Assembly (NCBI GenBank): GCA_029050995.1
Contig: JAIDLO010000200.1
Span: 1-14,444, forward strand
DNA: 14,444 nucleotides
Origin: Eubacterium sp.
Lineage (GTDB): Bacteria; Bacillota; Clostridia; Oscillospirales; Acutalibacteraceae
Reading direction: 5' to 3'
The notes beneath the pieces are model-generated. The model was not told the origin of the DNA. It was given only the letters and a program-made list of their open reading frames with translations, and searched no databases. A program made the position numbers and the translations under genes. The stretch's first letter is position 1; the number at the start of each line of letters is the position of its first letter. This document shows positions 1 through 6,911 of this stretch, piece after piece.

Positions 1-256
1 CCTCAAAGGTTAAGCCTTCTTCGTTTGCTCTGTTGATAATTTTATCATCAATATCCGTAAAATTCTGAACAAATTTTACATTATAACCTCTGTATTCAAG
101 ATATCTTCTCAATACATCAAATACGCAAAGCGGTCTTGCATTACCGATATGAATAAAATTATAAACAGTCGGTCCGCAAGCGTAAATCTTAACCTCATTT
201 TCATCAATAGGAATAAACTCTTCCTTTGTTTTGGACATTGTATTAAATATTCTCAT
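1..256 (-). CDS. cysS: Cysteinyl-tRNA synthetase, N-terminal part (runs off left edge)
   Basis: This class I aminoacyl-tRNA synthetase charges tRNA-Cys with cysteine in the cytosol. Only about the first 85 residues are in the window. They show the family's N-terminal signature KIYACGPTVYNFIHIGNARP, with the zinc-ligand cysteine at residue 27 and the ATP-binding HIGH-type motif as HIGN at 36-39. A typical NFTDIDDKII stretch follows. The ATG overlaps the cysE stop as ATGA (four bases), so the two genes are probably translationally coupled. Both lie behind the Cys T-box upstream of cysE, so cysS expression should rise when tRNA-Cys is uncharged. The catalytic KMSKS loop and anticodon-binding domain lie outside the window. 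Identification is secure; completeness cannot be judged. Confidence 0.96.
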   Translation of the reverse strand, partial: MRIFNTMSKTKEEFIPIDENEVKIYACGPTVYNFIHIGNARPLCVFDVLRRYLEYRGYNVKFVQNFTDIDDKIINRANEEGLTFE

Positions 257-894
257 TTCAGCTTTTCCTCCAATTCCTTGATTGTCTTTTTAAGCTCTTC
301 AATTGCATTTATATTCGTATTTATTGCAGACATAACTGGATCGGGAATATTGACCTGATCAAGATCGTCAACTCTTTCTCCGTCAATTTTTACAACCTTA
401 CCCGGAATACCGACAACTGTACTGTTTGGCTCAACATCACGAACAACAACGGCACCTGCCGCAACCTTAGCATTTTTTCCGACTGTTATCGGACCAAGCA
501 CCTTTGCGCCTGAACCAATCATTACGCCGCTTTCAATCGTAGGATGCCTTTTTCCGATATCCTTACCTGTTCCTCCAAGCGTAACACCCTGGTAAATCAT
601 TACATCATCGCCGATCTCGGTTGTTTCGCCGATAACGATACCATGCCCGTGATCTATACATACGCGTCTGCCGATTGTTGCACCCGGATGAATTTCAATA
701 CCCGTTTTGTGCGCGCTTCTCTGGCTGATTAATCTTGCCATAAACGGCATATTATGATTTAAAAACCATTTTGCTTTTCTATGGCTTCTTAATGCTTTAA
801 AGCCCGGATAAAGCAAAACGATTTCAATAGGACTTCTTGCAGCAGGATCGTGATCCATAAAACTTTTAACAGACTCTTTAAAATCTTTAAACAT
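253..894 (-). CDS. cysE: Serine O-acetyltransferase
   Basis: CysE transfers acetyl from acetyl-CoA to L-serine, giving O-acetylserine, the acceptor for sulfide in cysteine synthesis. The product is 213 residues, close to the short Gram-positive forms. A helical N-terminal part (about 1-62) precedes a left-handed beta-helix of hexapeptide repeats (about 63-170), with the family motifs EIHPGATIG near 67, DHGHGIVIGET from 81, YQGVTLGGTG from 101 and GIPGKVV near 152. The C-terminus is a charged, probably coiled-coil helix (EELKKTIKELEEKLK). I chose the ATG at 894 because GGGAGG sits just upstream and homologues start there; a longer in-frame opening to 996 would run through the T-box terminator. 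The gene overlaps cysS by ATGA and is controlled by the T-box leader. Confidence 0.96.
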   Translation of the reverse strand: MFKDFKESVKSFMDHDPAARSPIEIVLLYPGFKALRSHRKAKWFLNHNMPFMARLISQRSAHKTGIEIHPGATIGRRVCIDHGHGIVIGETTEIGDDVMIYQGVTLGGTGKDIGKRHPTIESGVMIGSGAKVLGPITVGKNAKVAAGAVVVRDVEPNSTVVGIPGKVVKIDGERVDDLDQVNIPDPVMSAINTNINAIEELKKTIKELEEKLK

Positions 895-1172
895 ATAATC
901 CTCCCTATAATAAATTACAAATAAAACAAAAAGCCTCTGCCGTAACGACAGAGGCAATAAAATTGCGGTTCCACTCTTTCTTATACTCAGCTGCATCTCA
1001 ACAGCTTTGCCGATAACGGTGCTTACCGCCGCAAAATACTATGATTTCCTTTGCGGAACTCACAAGTGCATTTCAATGAATTCTTAATATGGGCATTTCA
1101 GCAAACAGCCCACTCTCTGAAAAAAGAATACTCATTTACTTCTCTTGTTCAAAGTCTTTGAATATTTAATAC
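895..1172 (-). promoter_or_regulatory. T-box leader, tRNA-Cys responsive
   Basis: The leader RNA binds uncharged tRNA-Cys and lets transcription continue into cysE-cysS. All parts are visible on the minus strand. Stem I carries the AGAGAG and GGGCTGTTTGCTG apical elements (about 1117-1095). The specifier codon TGC (Cys) is at 1070-1068, in GAAATGCACTTGTGAG. The T-box core AGAGTGGAACCGCA is at 977-964. The antiterminator can be drawn exactly: AGAG/CTCT (977-974 with 953-950), the seven-base bulge TGGAACC, then GCAAT/ATTGC closed by a TTT loop. The bulge reads UGGA; its A would pair with discriminator U73 of tRNA-Cys, agreeing with the specifier. The competing terminator (955-933) reuses bases 955-950. 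The RNA start is inferred from the promoter. Confidence 0.95.
922..955 (-). terminator. T-box regulated intrinsic terminator
   Basis: A ten-pair stem GCCTCTGTCG/CGGCAGAGGC (one G-T pair) closes on a TTA loop and is followed by TTTTTGTTTT on the minus strand. Its 5' arm is shared with the 3' side of the T-box antiterminator, so the two folds exclude each other. No other terminator is seen after pgsA, so read-through from the recA-pgsA operon would also meet this one. Confidence 0.93.
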
Positions 1173-1178
1173 AATATT

Positions 1179-1206
1179 ATTATAGCAAAAAAAGTTCATT
1201 TTGCAA
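1179..1206 (-). promoter_or_regulatory. Sigma-A promoter of the cysE-cysS T-box unit
   Basis: The -35 is TTGCAA (1206-1201) and the -10 is TATAAT (1184-1179), separated by 16 bases. The predicted start near 1172 places the whole T-box in the transcript. The -35 lies only three bases beyond the pgsA stop. Confidence 0.75.
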
Positions 1207-1209
1207 CAA

Positions 1210-1773
1210 TTATTTTGTTTCGATTAAAAACCAACCGTCTTTTGTATATTTAATGCCCGATAATACAGAAACAACACAAGCAATCCAGAATAAAACAGTT
1301 GCAATGATATGTAAAATATTATCATTAATGATATTTCCTGCAATTTCATTAAATGCAAGGGAAAGGAAAATTATACCTGTTGAAGCCATCTGAAGAAATG
1401 TTTTTGCTTTTCCGAAAACATTTGCCGCAATAACCTTACCTTTTGAAGCAGCAATCATACGAACACCGCTAACAAGAAATTCCCTTGCAAGCATAAAGGA
1501 AAAGCAAACAACATCGCAGTAGCCAAGCTTAACCATAATGATAAACGCAGTCATAACAAGGGCTTTATCGGCAAGCGGATCCATAAGCTTTCCGAAATCG
1601 GTAACAAGATGCCTTTTTCTTGCGATATTTCCGTCTACTGTATCGCTCATACAGCCAAGGAAATAAACAACAAGTGATGCTACCCAATGATATGGAAAAG
1701 GAATAAGAACAGTTGCTAAAAGAACAGGCACTGTTATCATTCTGAATATCGTTATTTTATTTGGTAAATTCAT
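1210..1773 (-). CDS. pgsA: CDP-diacylglycerol-glycerol-3-phosphate 3-phosphatidyltransferase
   Basis: PgsA makes phosphatidylglycerophosphate from CDP-diacylglycerol and glycerol-3-phosphate, the committed step to phosphatidylglycerol. It is an integral membrane enzyme. The 187-residue product has the complete CDP-alcohol phosphatidyltransferase motif: D44, D47-G48, A51-R52, G61, D65 and D69 with the standard spacing, plus about five hydrophobic segments. The ATG at 1773 overlaps the rimO stop as ATGA and has AGGAG ten bases upstream. A GTG three codons earlier is possible in principle but would leave only one base between itself and that ribosome binding site. It is the last gene of the recA-recX-rimO-pgsA run. 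Confidence 0.95.
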   Translation of the reverse strand: MNLPNKITIFRMITVPVLLATVLIPFPYHWVASLVVYFLGCMSDTVDGNIARKRHLVTDFGKLMDPLADKALVMTAFIIMVKLGYCDVVCFSFMLAREFLVSGVRMIAASKGKVIAANVFGKAKTFLQMASTGIIFLSLAFNEIAGNIINDNILHIIATVLFWIACVVSVLSGIKYTKDGWFLIETK

Positions 1774-3089
1774 AATGTACACTCTCCTATCAAATCATAT
1801 CCGTCAAAATCTGTTATTTTTACATCAACAAAAGAGCCGATTTCAAGCTCTTTATCTGATGTAAAAATAATACCGCTGTCTATTTCAGGAGAATCAAGAT
1901 AGCTTCTTCCTATATATTTATCATCATCTTTTTCATCAATGATAACCTTATAAGTATTACCAATTTTGCTCTTATTCGCTTCTTCGGTAATTGTATATTG
2001 AATATCCATTAAAACATCAGCTCGCTTTTGTTTAACAGCATCATCAATCTGATTTTCAAAGCTGTATGCAGGCGTATCTTCTTCAGGAGAATACGCAAAA
2101 CAGCCCATTTTATCAAACTTAATATCCTTAACAAATCTGCAAAGCTCTTCAAACTGTTCTTCTGTTTCTCCCGGGAAACCAACCATAAAGGTTGTTCTTA
2201 AAGAAAGATTCGGGATATTCTTTTTCATTTTTAAAATTAAAGCTTTAAGAGAATTATAATCGCCGAATCTGTTCATGGATTTCAGAATTTCGCCGTTACA
2301 ATGCTGAAGCGGAATGTCTATGTAAGAGCAGATTTTTTCTTCAGATGCAATAACCTCTATCAGCTCATCAGTAACTCTGTCGGGATAGCAATAAAACAGT
2401 CTAATCCATTCAATGCCGCTGATTTTACAAAGCTCTTTTAAAAGTTCTGCAAGCTTATACTCGCCGTAAATCTGCTTGCCGTATTTTGTGGTATCCTGCG
2501 CTATTAAAATAAGCTCTTTAACACCATTCTCTGCAAGGGTTTCGGCTTCATTTAAAATACTCTGCATTTCCCGCTCTCTGTATTCCCCTCTGATCAGTGG
2601 AATCGCACAATAGGAGCAACGATTATCACAGCCGTCCGAAAGCTTTAAATACGCCCAATGAGGCGGTGTAGACACAAGCCTTTCGTCATCAAGAGGAAGA
2701 TAACACTTATCAGGGAAATTAGATGTCTGAATTCCAACAAGTGCTTTCTGGCATACCTTAACAATATCTGCATCAGCACCGATACCGATAACGGCATCTA
2801 CCTCAGGGATTTCTTTAAGAATTTCATCTTTATATCGTTCAGCAAGACAACCTGTTACAACAATCGCAGAAATAAGCCCTGCTTTTTTATATTCGGCAGT
2901 TTCAAGTATTGTTTCAATCGCTTCTGTTTTCGCACTTTCGATAAAGCCGCAGGTATTGATGATCATAACATCCGAATCTTCAATATTCGGAACAATCTGA
3001 AAGCCGTTCTTATTCAGTTTATCAAGCATCATTTCGCCGTCTACCTGATTTTTAGGGCAGCCAAGCGAAATCATTCCTACTTTAAACAT
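1770..3089 (-). CDS. rimO: Ribosomal protein S12 methylthiotransferase
   Basis: RimO is a radical-SAM enzyme that adds a methylthio group to a conserved aspartate of ribosomal protein S12. The product is 439 residues, the usual family length. The N-terminal UPF0004 domain supplies three cluster cysteines: C11 in SLGCPKN, C47 in NTCGF and C81 in VTGC. The radical-SAM domain has CDNRCSYC with C154, C158 and C161. A TRAM domain occupies roughly the last 65 residues (from about ITEEANKSKIG). SLGCPKN rather than the GCKVNQ of MtaB, and the missing extra MiaB features, favour RimO. I prefer the ATG at 3089 because AGAGA lies at workable spacing; an ATG at 3098 would sit directly against it. Either start overlaps the end of recX. 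Confidence 0.93.
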   Translation of the reverse strand: MFKVGMISLGCPKNQVDGEMMLDKLNKNGFQIVPNIEDSDVMIINTCGFIESAKTEAIETILETAEYKKAGLISAIVVTGCLAERYKDEILKEIPEVDAVIGIGADADIVKVCQKALVGIQTSNFPDKCYLPLDDERLVSTPPHWAYLKLSDGCDNRCSYCAIPLIRGEYREREMQSILNEAETLAENGVKELILIAQDTTKYGKQIYGEYKLAELLKELCKISGIEWIRLFYCYPDRVTDELIEVIASEEKICSYIDIPLQHCNGEILKSMNRFGDYNSLKALILKMKKNIPNLSLRTTFMVGFPGETEEQFEELCRFVKDIKFDKMGCFAYSPEEDTPAYSFENQIDDAVKQKRADVLMDIQYTITEEANKSKIGNTYKVIIDEKDDDKYIGRSYLDSPEIDSGIIFTSDKELEIGSFVDVKITDFDGYDLIGECTL

Positions 3090-3693
3090 AGTTTTCATTC
3101 TCTATTCTGTTAAACGCTGCTTTGATATCGCCGTATGAAAAGCCTTTTCTCATAAGAGCGGCAACCACTTTTTCTTTACCGTTTTCAGCATTTAACTTAC
3201 TGTAATACTTCTTATTAATAATTGTTATAATACTTTCAACAGAATCAATTTCCGAATCCTCTATTATTTCAGCAACGATATCTCGGCTGATACCTTTTTT
3301 ATAAAGCTCCTGCTTAACATGATTATTGGAATAATTCTTATTTTTAAATAAATGCTCAGCATAGTTTCTTGCGAATTTTTCGTCATCAAGATAACCAAGC
3401 TCTTCAAATCTTTCAATGGCTTTTTCGGCAGAAGCCTCATCAACTGTTCTTAAAAGCTTTCCTCTTAACTCTTTAACAGAATGATCACGCCTTGAAAGAA
3501 AATCCGCGCATTTATTAAAGGCTTTTCTGTAATTAATCTTATCAACAAGACTATTCCATTCTTCTTCCGTAATATCTGTGCCGTCTTTAATATAGTTTTC
3601 TGCCCAGAAATTTACATCTGTTGTAATTTGGTATTCATCATCAAGAAGCAGGTGGATTTTACTCCCCCTGCCCTTTTGTGCTTTAATGATCAT
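3082..3693 (-). CDS. recX: Regulatory protein RecX
   Basis: RecX binds RecA filaments and modulates recombination, usually by inhibiting filament growth. The 203-residue product has the family pattern of three-helix repeats: a first with FNKCADFLSRRDHSVKELRGKL (about 59-80), a second around GYLDDEKFARNYAEHL, and a third near the C-terminus ending AALMRKGFSYGDIKAAFNRI. Its ATG shares one base with the recA stop (TAATG), so it is almost certainly co-expressed and coupled with recA. The rimO start lies inside its last codons. Identification rests on motifs and on the position directly behind recA. Confidence 0.93.
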   Translation of the reverse strand: MIIKAQKGRGSKIHLLLDDEYQITTDVNFWAENYIKDGTDITEEEWNSLVDKINYRKAFNKCADFLSRRDHSVKELRGKLLRTVDEASAEKAIERFEELGYLDDEKFARNYAEHLFKNKNYSNNHVKQELYKKGISRDIVAEIIEDSEIDSVESIITIINKKYYSKLNAENGKEKVVAALMRKGFSYGDIKAAFNRIENENYV

Positions 3694-4838
3694 TAATCTT
3701 CGTCGTCTTCAACTGCTATATCAAGCTTTGCTCTTGCAGCAGCTCTTGTTTGCTTAACAGTTGGCTTTTCTTCCTCTTCTTCATCATCAAGCACTGCTTT
3801 TGAAACAGCCTTTGCCTGATATTTATGATTAGAGCTTTGCTGAATTTCAGCCATTTTATCCTTAATCTGCTGTTCCAGCTTAGCAAGGAATTCCGGATCA
3901 CTCTTGATTAAATCCTTAACCTTTTCTCTGCCCTGGCCAAGTCTTTCGTCGCCATAAGAGAACCATGAACCGCTCTTCTTGATAATATCATATTCAACAG
4001 CAAGGTCAATAATTTCGCCGTCTTTGCTGATACCTGTACCATACATAATATCAAATTCAGCCTGTTTGAATGGCGGTGCAAGCTTGTTTTTAACAATCTT
4101 TGCTCTTGTTCTGTTACCAACAAAATCAGAGCCTGTTCCTTTAATACCTTCAACTCTTCTTACATCAATACGCATTGAAGAATAGAACTTGAGCGCACGA
4201 CCGCCTGTTGTTACCTCAGGATTACCATACATAACGCCAACCTTTTCACGAAGCTGGTTGATGAAGATAATAAGGCAGTTGCTCTTATTAATAGCACCTG
4301 TAAGCTTACGAAGCGCCTGGCTCATAAGTCTTGCATGAAGACCAACATGAGAATCGCCCATATCGCCGTCTATTTCCGTTTTCGGAACAAGTGCAGCAAC
4401 AGAGTCTACTACAATAATATCAACCGCATTTGAGCGTACAAGCTGTTCTGTAATCTCAAGTGCCTGCTCGCCGTAATCAGGCTGCGCAACAAGAAGAGAA
4501 TCAACATCAACGCCAAGATTCTGTGCATAAACAGGATCAAGCGCATGCTCAGCATCAATAAATGCAGCTTCGCCGCCCTGCTTCTGTGCCTCTGCGATAC
4601 AATGAAGCGCAAGCGTTGTTTTACCTGATGATTCAGGACCGTAAATTTCAACAATTCTTCCCTTTGGTAAACCATTAATACCCGTTGCAATATCAAGCGT
4701 TAATGATCCCGTTGGAATAGATGCAACATTAAGACTGCTGTTTGCACCAAGACGCATAACTGCGTTTTTACCATACAATTTCTCAATCTGCTTAATCGCA
4801 GAATCAAGAGCTGTTTTTTTATCTGAAACTGTAGCCAT
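3693..4838 (-). CDS. recA: Recombinase RecA
   Basis: RecA forms filaments on single-stranded DNA, carries out strand exchange and triggers cleavage of LexA. The product is 381 residues (384 if the ATG at 4847 is used). It shows the Walker A motif GPESSGKT near residues 67-74, the loop region NQLREKVGVMYGNPEVTTGG, and the C-terminal GSWFSYGDERLGQGREK stretch. It ends in a long, very acidic tail (DDEEEEEKPTVK and EDDED). Starting at 4838 gives the usual MATVSDKKTALDSAIKQIEK opening and places AAAGG 11 bases upstream; from 4847 that site would be only two bases away, so the start is not certain. It heads the recA-recX-rimO-pgsA operon behind the promoter at 4960-4988. Confidence 0.97.
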   Translation of the reverse strand: MATVSDKKTALDSAIKQIEKLYGKNAVMRLGANSSLNVASIPTGSLTLDIATGINGLPKGRIVEIYGPESSGKTTLALHCIAEAQKQGGEAAFIDAEHALDPVYAQNLGVDVDSLLVAQPDYGEQALEITEQLVRSNAVDIIVVDSVAALVPKTEIDGDMGDSHVGLHARLMSQALRKLTGAINKSNCLIIFINQLREKVGVMYGNPEVTTGGRALKFYSSMRIDVRRVEGIKGTGSDFVGNRTRAKIVKNKLAPPFKQAEFDIMYGTGISKDGEIIDLAVEYDIIKKSGSWFSYGDERLGQGREKVKDLIKSDPEFLAKLEQQIKDKMAEIQQSSNHKYQAKAVSKAVLDDEEEEEKPTVKQTRAAARAKLDIAVEDDED

Positions 4839-4875
4839 ATATCCCATAGCCTTTCTGCCCTAATATTAATTATGT

Positions 4876-4904
4876 ACATTTCATAGTTCGGGCAAATGAA
4901 ATGT
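4876..4904 (-). repeat. Hairpin in the recA 5' leader
   Basis: A perfect nine-base inverted repeat, ACATTTCAT and ATGAAATGT, is separated by 11 bases and lies in the transcribed leader about 35-65 bases upstream of the recA start. No T-run follows, so it is not a simple terminator. Its role is unknown. Confidence 0.55.
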
Positions 4905-4959
4905 TTTAAATTAAACAGAAATTATGCTTGTCACATATTCTCTCTTAAATTACTATCTT

Positions 4960-4988
4960 ATTATAATAAATTCAGTAAATAAAATCAA
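4960..4988 (-). promoter_or_regulatory. Sigma-A promoter of the recA operon
   Basis: The -35 is TTGATT (4988-4983) and the -10 is TATAAT (4965-4960), with 17 bases between. This predicts a leader of about 115 bases before recA, including the hairpin at 4876-4904. Confidence 0.8.
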
Positions 4989-4998
4989 TAAAAACCGA

Positions 4999-5024
4999 AA
5001 AAAAGAGAACAAACTTTCTCTTTT
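4999..5024. repeat. A/T-rich inverted repeat between recA and rpmB
   Basis: The arms AAAAAGAGAA and TTCTCTTTTT pair perfectly over ten bases around a CAAACT loop. The centre reads GAAC-AAAC-TTTC, one base short of a GAAC-N4-GTTC LexA-type palindrome. It lies upstream of both divergent promoters. It could be an operator or a weak hairpin; the sequence does not decide. Confidence 0.5.
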
Positions 5025-5046
5025 TAAAATTATTATAAAAAAATGC

Positions 5047-5075
5047 TTGCATTTTGCAGATATTTATGTTAATAT
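5047..5075 (+). promoter_or_regulatory. Promoter of rpmB
   Basis: TTGCAT (5047-5052) and TAATAT (5070-5075) are separated by 17 bases. The -35 fits well and the -10 is only a moderate match. The predicted start lies about 30 bases before the rpmB ATG, just upstream of the strong AAGGAGGT binding site. Confidence 0.6.
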
Positions 5076-5110
5076 CATTGCGTTGTAAATTTATAAGGAG
5101 GTGTTCGCTA

Positions 5111-5296
5111 ATGGCAAAATGTGAATACTGCGGAAAAGAAATGACATTCGGTATTAAAGTATCTCACTCACACAGAAGATCAAACAGAACTTGGAAACCA
5201 AATATTAAAAAGGTTAAGGCTATTGTTAACGGCTCTCCTAAAAGAGTAAATGTTTGCACAAGATGCCTTCGCTCCGGCAAAGTTGAAAGAGCTTAA
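5111..5296 (+). CDS. rpmB: 50S ribosomal protein L28
   Basis: L28 is a small protein of the large ribosomal subunit. The 61-residue product is basic and opens MAKCEYCGKEMTFGIKVSHS, with the diagnostic SHSHRRSNRTWKPNIK segment. The cysteine pairs C4/C7 and C49/C52 show the zinc-binding form. The ATG at 5111 follows AAGGAGGT at good spacing; an upstream in-frame extension to 5054 would overlap the promoter and is rejected. The gene stands alone, divergent from recA, and ends at a strong terminator. Confidence 0.97.
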   Translation: MAKCEYCGKEMTFGIKVSHSHRRSNRTWKPNIKKVKAIVNGSPKRVNVCTRCLRSGKVERA

Positions 5297-5309
5297 TTAC
5301 CGTAAAAAT

Positions 5310-5339
5310 GACCACCGAATTTCGGTGGTCTGTTTTTTT
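5310..5339 (+). terminator. Intrinsic terminator of rpmB
   Basis: GACCACCGAA/TTCGGTGGTC forms a stem with a minimal loop, followed by TGTTTTTTT. It lies 13 bases after the rpmB stop and separates rpmB from the GH20 gene. Confidence 0.93.
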
Positions 5340-5395
5340 CTTGTTTTATGGAATTATTTGTGTTACATTAAGATTATCAAAGCAAGGAGTTTATT

Positions 5396-6892
5396 ATGTT
5401 AAAATTAATACCGCAACCGCAAAAAATTGAAAAATTGAGTGATGAAACATTCTCAATTACTACAATCACACTTGGTAAAAATGATTTAAGCAATAATGCT
5501 GTAGAAGATTTTCTCTCATTCTGTTCTCTTCCTGCAAGTGAAACAGAAAATATTATATTTATTTCCGATTGTTCTTTGTGTGAAGAAGAATATAGTATTG
5601 AAACAGGAAAAGAAATAAAAATACTTTCTAATTCTGCTTCGGGACAGCTTTATGCGCTTCAGACGCTTAAACAAATCATTTTCCAATGCAAGGACAACAT
5701 TCCTCATATAAGAATAACAGACAAGCCTGCTTACAAATTCAGAGGCTTTATGCTTGATGTGGGCAGATACTTTTTCAGCGTTGATGATGTTAAGAAGATT
5801 ATAAACAGAATGGTGCTTCACAAGCTGAATGTTCTGCATCTGCATTTAACGGAAGATCAAGGCTGGCGTGTTGAAATTGAAAAATATCCGCTTTTAACCA
5901 AAATAGGCTCTGAACGAAAGAAAACGAATTTTAATCATAAGCCGCACGGCGGTTTTTATACCAAGCAGGATATTAAAGAAATTGTTGATTATGCACATTC
6001 TTTTTCAATCAAGGTTATGCCTGAATTTGATATTCCGGGGCATTCAAGGGCTGCTATTGCCAGTTATAATGATTTAACTTGCTTCCCCCGTCCGCTTCCT
6101 GTTGCAGACCATTGGGGCGTTAAGCATGATGTACTCTGCGTAGGTAAAGAAAGTACAATTCAATTTGTTTATGATGTGCTTGATGAATTTTTTGAGATGT
6201 TTCCTGATGAATATATACATATCGGCGGAGATGAAGTTCCGAAGCACAGATGGGATTTATGCCCTGCCTGCAATGCCAAGCGCGAAGAGCTCGGTTTAAA
6301 GACAAGTGATGCACTTCAGTTCTGGTTTATGAACCAAATCAAAGATTACTGTAAGGAACACGGAAAACAGGCTTTTATGTGGAGCTGGGAGCTTGAGGAT
6401 GATTCTCTGCTGGATACCGATTTAGGCTTTACGAAATGCGGCGATATGGACACGAAAAACAGACCTTTTATTGACACATCAACAAAAGCAAATTATATAG
6501 ATTTACCCTACGGATATATCAGCCTTAAGGATACGGCTAATCATAAAGTTTACAGCGGTAATGCACTTGGTGTTGAAGCAGCATTATGGACAGAATATGT
6601 ACCTCATATGAAGAAAGCAGATATAATGAGCTTCCCTCGTACAGGCTGTATTGCCGAAACAGGCTGGAATGGTAACTGTTCATGGGATAGCTTTTCAAAT
6701 AAGCTGAATTACTATTACAGCTATCTTGATAAAAATAACATAAAATACGCAAAGCCGAATAAAGCAAATTCAAACAAGCTAAGAGCAAAATTAAGCATTC
6801 TCTTATTTGAACGCCGCCAGCTTGCCTGGGAAGGCTTGCATAATATATTTGACGATAAAAAAATAGAAAAACTTGCAAAGCAAAACCGCTAA
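5396..6892 (+). CDS. Beta-N-acetylhexosaminidase, GH20 family
   Basis: The enzyme should release terminal N-acetylglucosamine or N-acetylgalactosamine from oligosaccharides by substrate-assisted hydrolysis. The product is 498 residues. An N-terminal GH20b-like domain (about 1-112) precedes the catalytic TIM barrel, which starts at KFRGFMLDVGRYF (about 114-126). HLHLTEDQGWR (148-158), MPEFDIPGHSRA (208-219) and HIGGDEV (275-281) follow; the catalytic pair is D279-E280. A tryptophan-rich substrate region (WSWELED, LWTEY) lies further on. No signal peptide or membrane anchor is seen, so it probably acts in the cytosol on imported sugars, perhaps chitobiose, mucin or wall fragments; the substrate is inference. 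The start follows AAGGAG. It is monocistronic, with no sugar transporter or regulator beside it. Confidence 0.93.
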   Translation: MLKLIPQPQKIEKLSDETFSITTITLGKNDLSNNAVEDFLSFCSLPASETENIIFISDCSLCEEEYSIETGKEIKILSNSASGQLYALQTLKQIIFQCKDNIPHIRITDKPAYKFRGFMLDVGRYFFSVDDVKKIINRMVLHKLNVLHLHLTEDQGWRVEIEKYPLLTKIGSERKKTNFNHKPHGGFYTKQDIKEIVDYAHSFSIKVMPEFDIPGHSRAAIASYNDLTCFPRPLPVADHWGVKHDVLCVGKESTIQFVYDVLDEFFEMFPDEYIHIGGDEVPKHRWDLCPACNAKREELGLKTSDALQFWFMNQIKDYCKEHGKQAFMWSWELEDDSLLDTDLGFTKCGDMDTKNRPFIDTSTKANYIDLPYGYISLKDTANHKVYSGNALGVEAALWTEYVPHMKKADIMSFPRTGCIAETGWNGNCSWDSFSNKLNYYYSYLDKNNIKYAKPNKANSNKLRAKLSILLFERRQLAWEGLHNIFDDKKIEKLAKQNR

Positions 6893-6909
6893 TCAAAGAT
6901 TAGCGGTTT
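6883..6909. terminator. Bidirectional terminator between the GH20 and HD genes
   Basis: AAACCGCTAATC pairs perfectly with GATTAGCGGTTT (12 bases, AAA loop). The last codons and stop of the GH20 gene (TAA at 6890-6892) lie inside the stem, and the HD gene stop is three bases beyond it. T-rich sequence follows on the plus side; on the minus side the T-run is short. Confidence 0.75.
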
Positions 6910-6911
6910 AT

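Noticed and set aside
895..996. An in-frame N-terminal extension of cysE to 996.
   Set aside because: It would translate through the T-box terminator, lacks homology to CysE, and the ATG at 894 has a strong binding site.
2658..3113. A 151-codon plus-strand open frame opposite rimO.
   Set aside because: It is the antisense of a clear RimO coding region, with no binding site or family signature.
4885..4891. CCGAAC in the recA leader as an SOS half-site.
   Set aside because: Seen on the minus strand as CCCGAAC, it has no matching GTTC four bases further on, so only half a box is present.
5054..5110. An upstream extension of rpmB starting at 5054.
   Set aside because: It overlaps the -10 region and precedes the strong binding site; L28 proteins start MAK.
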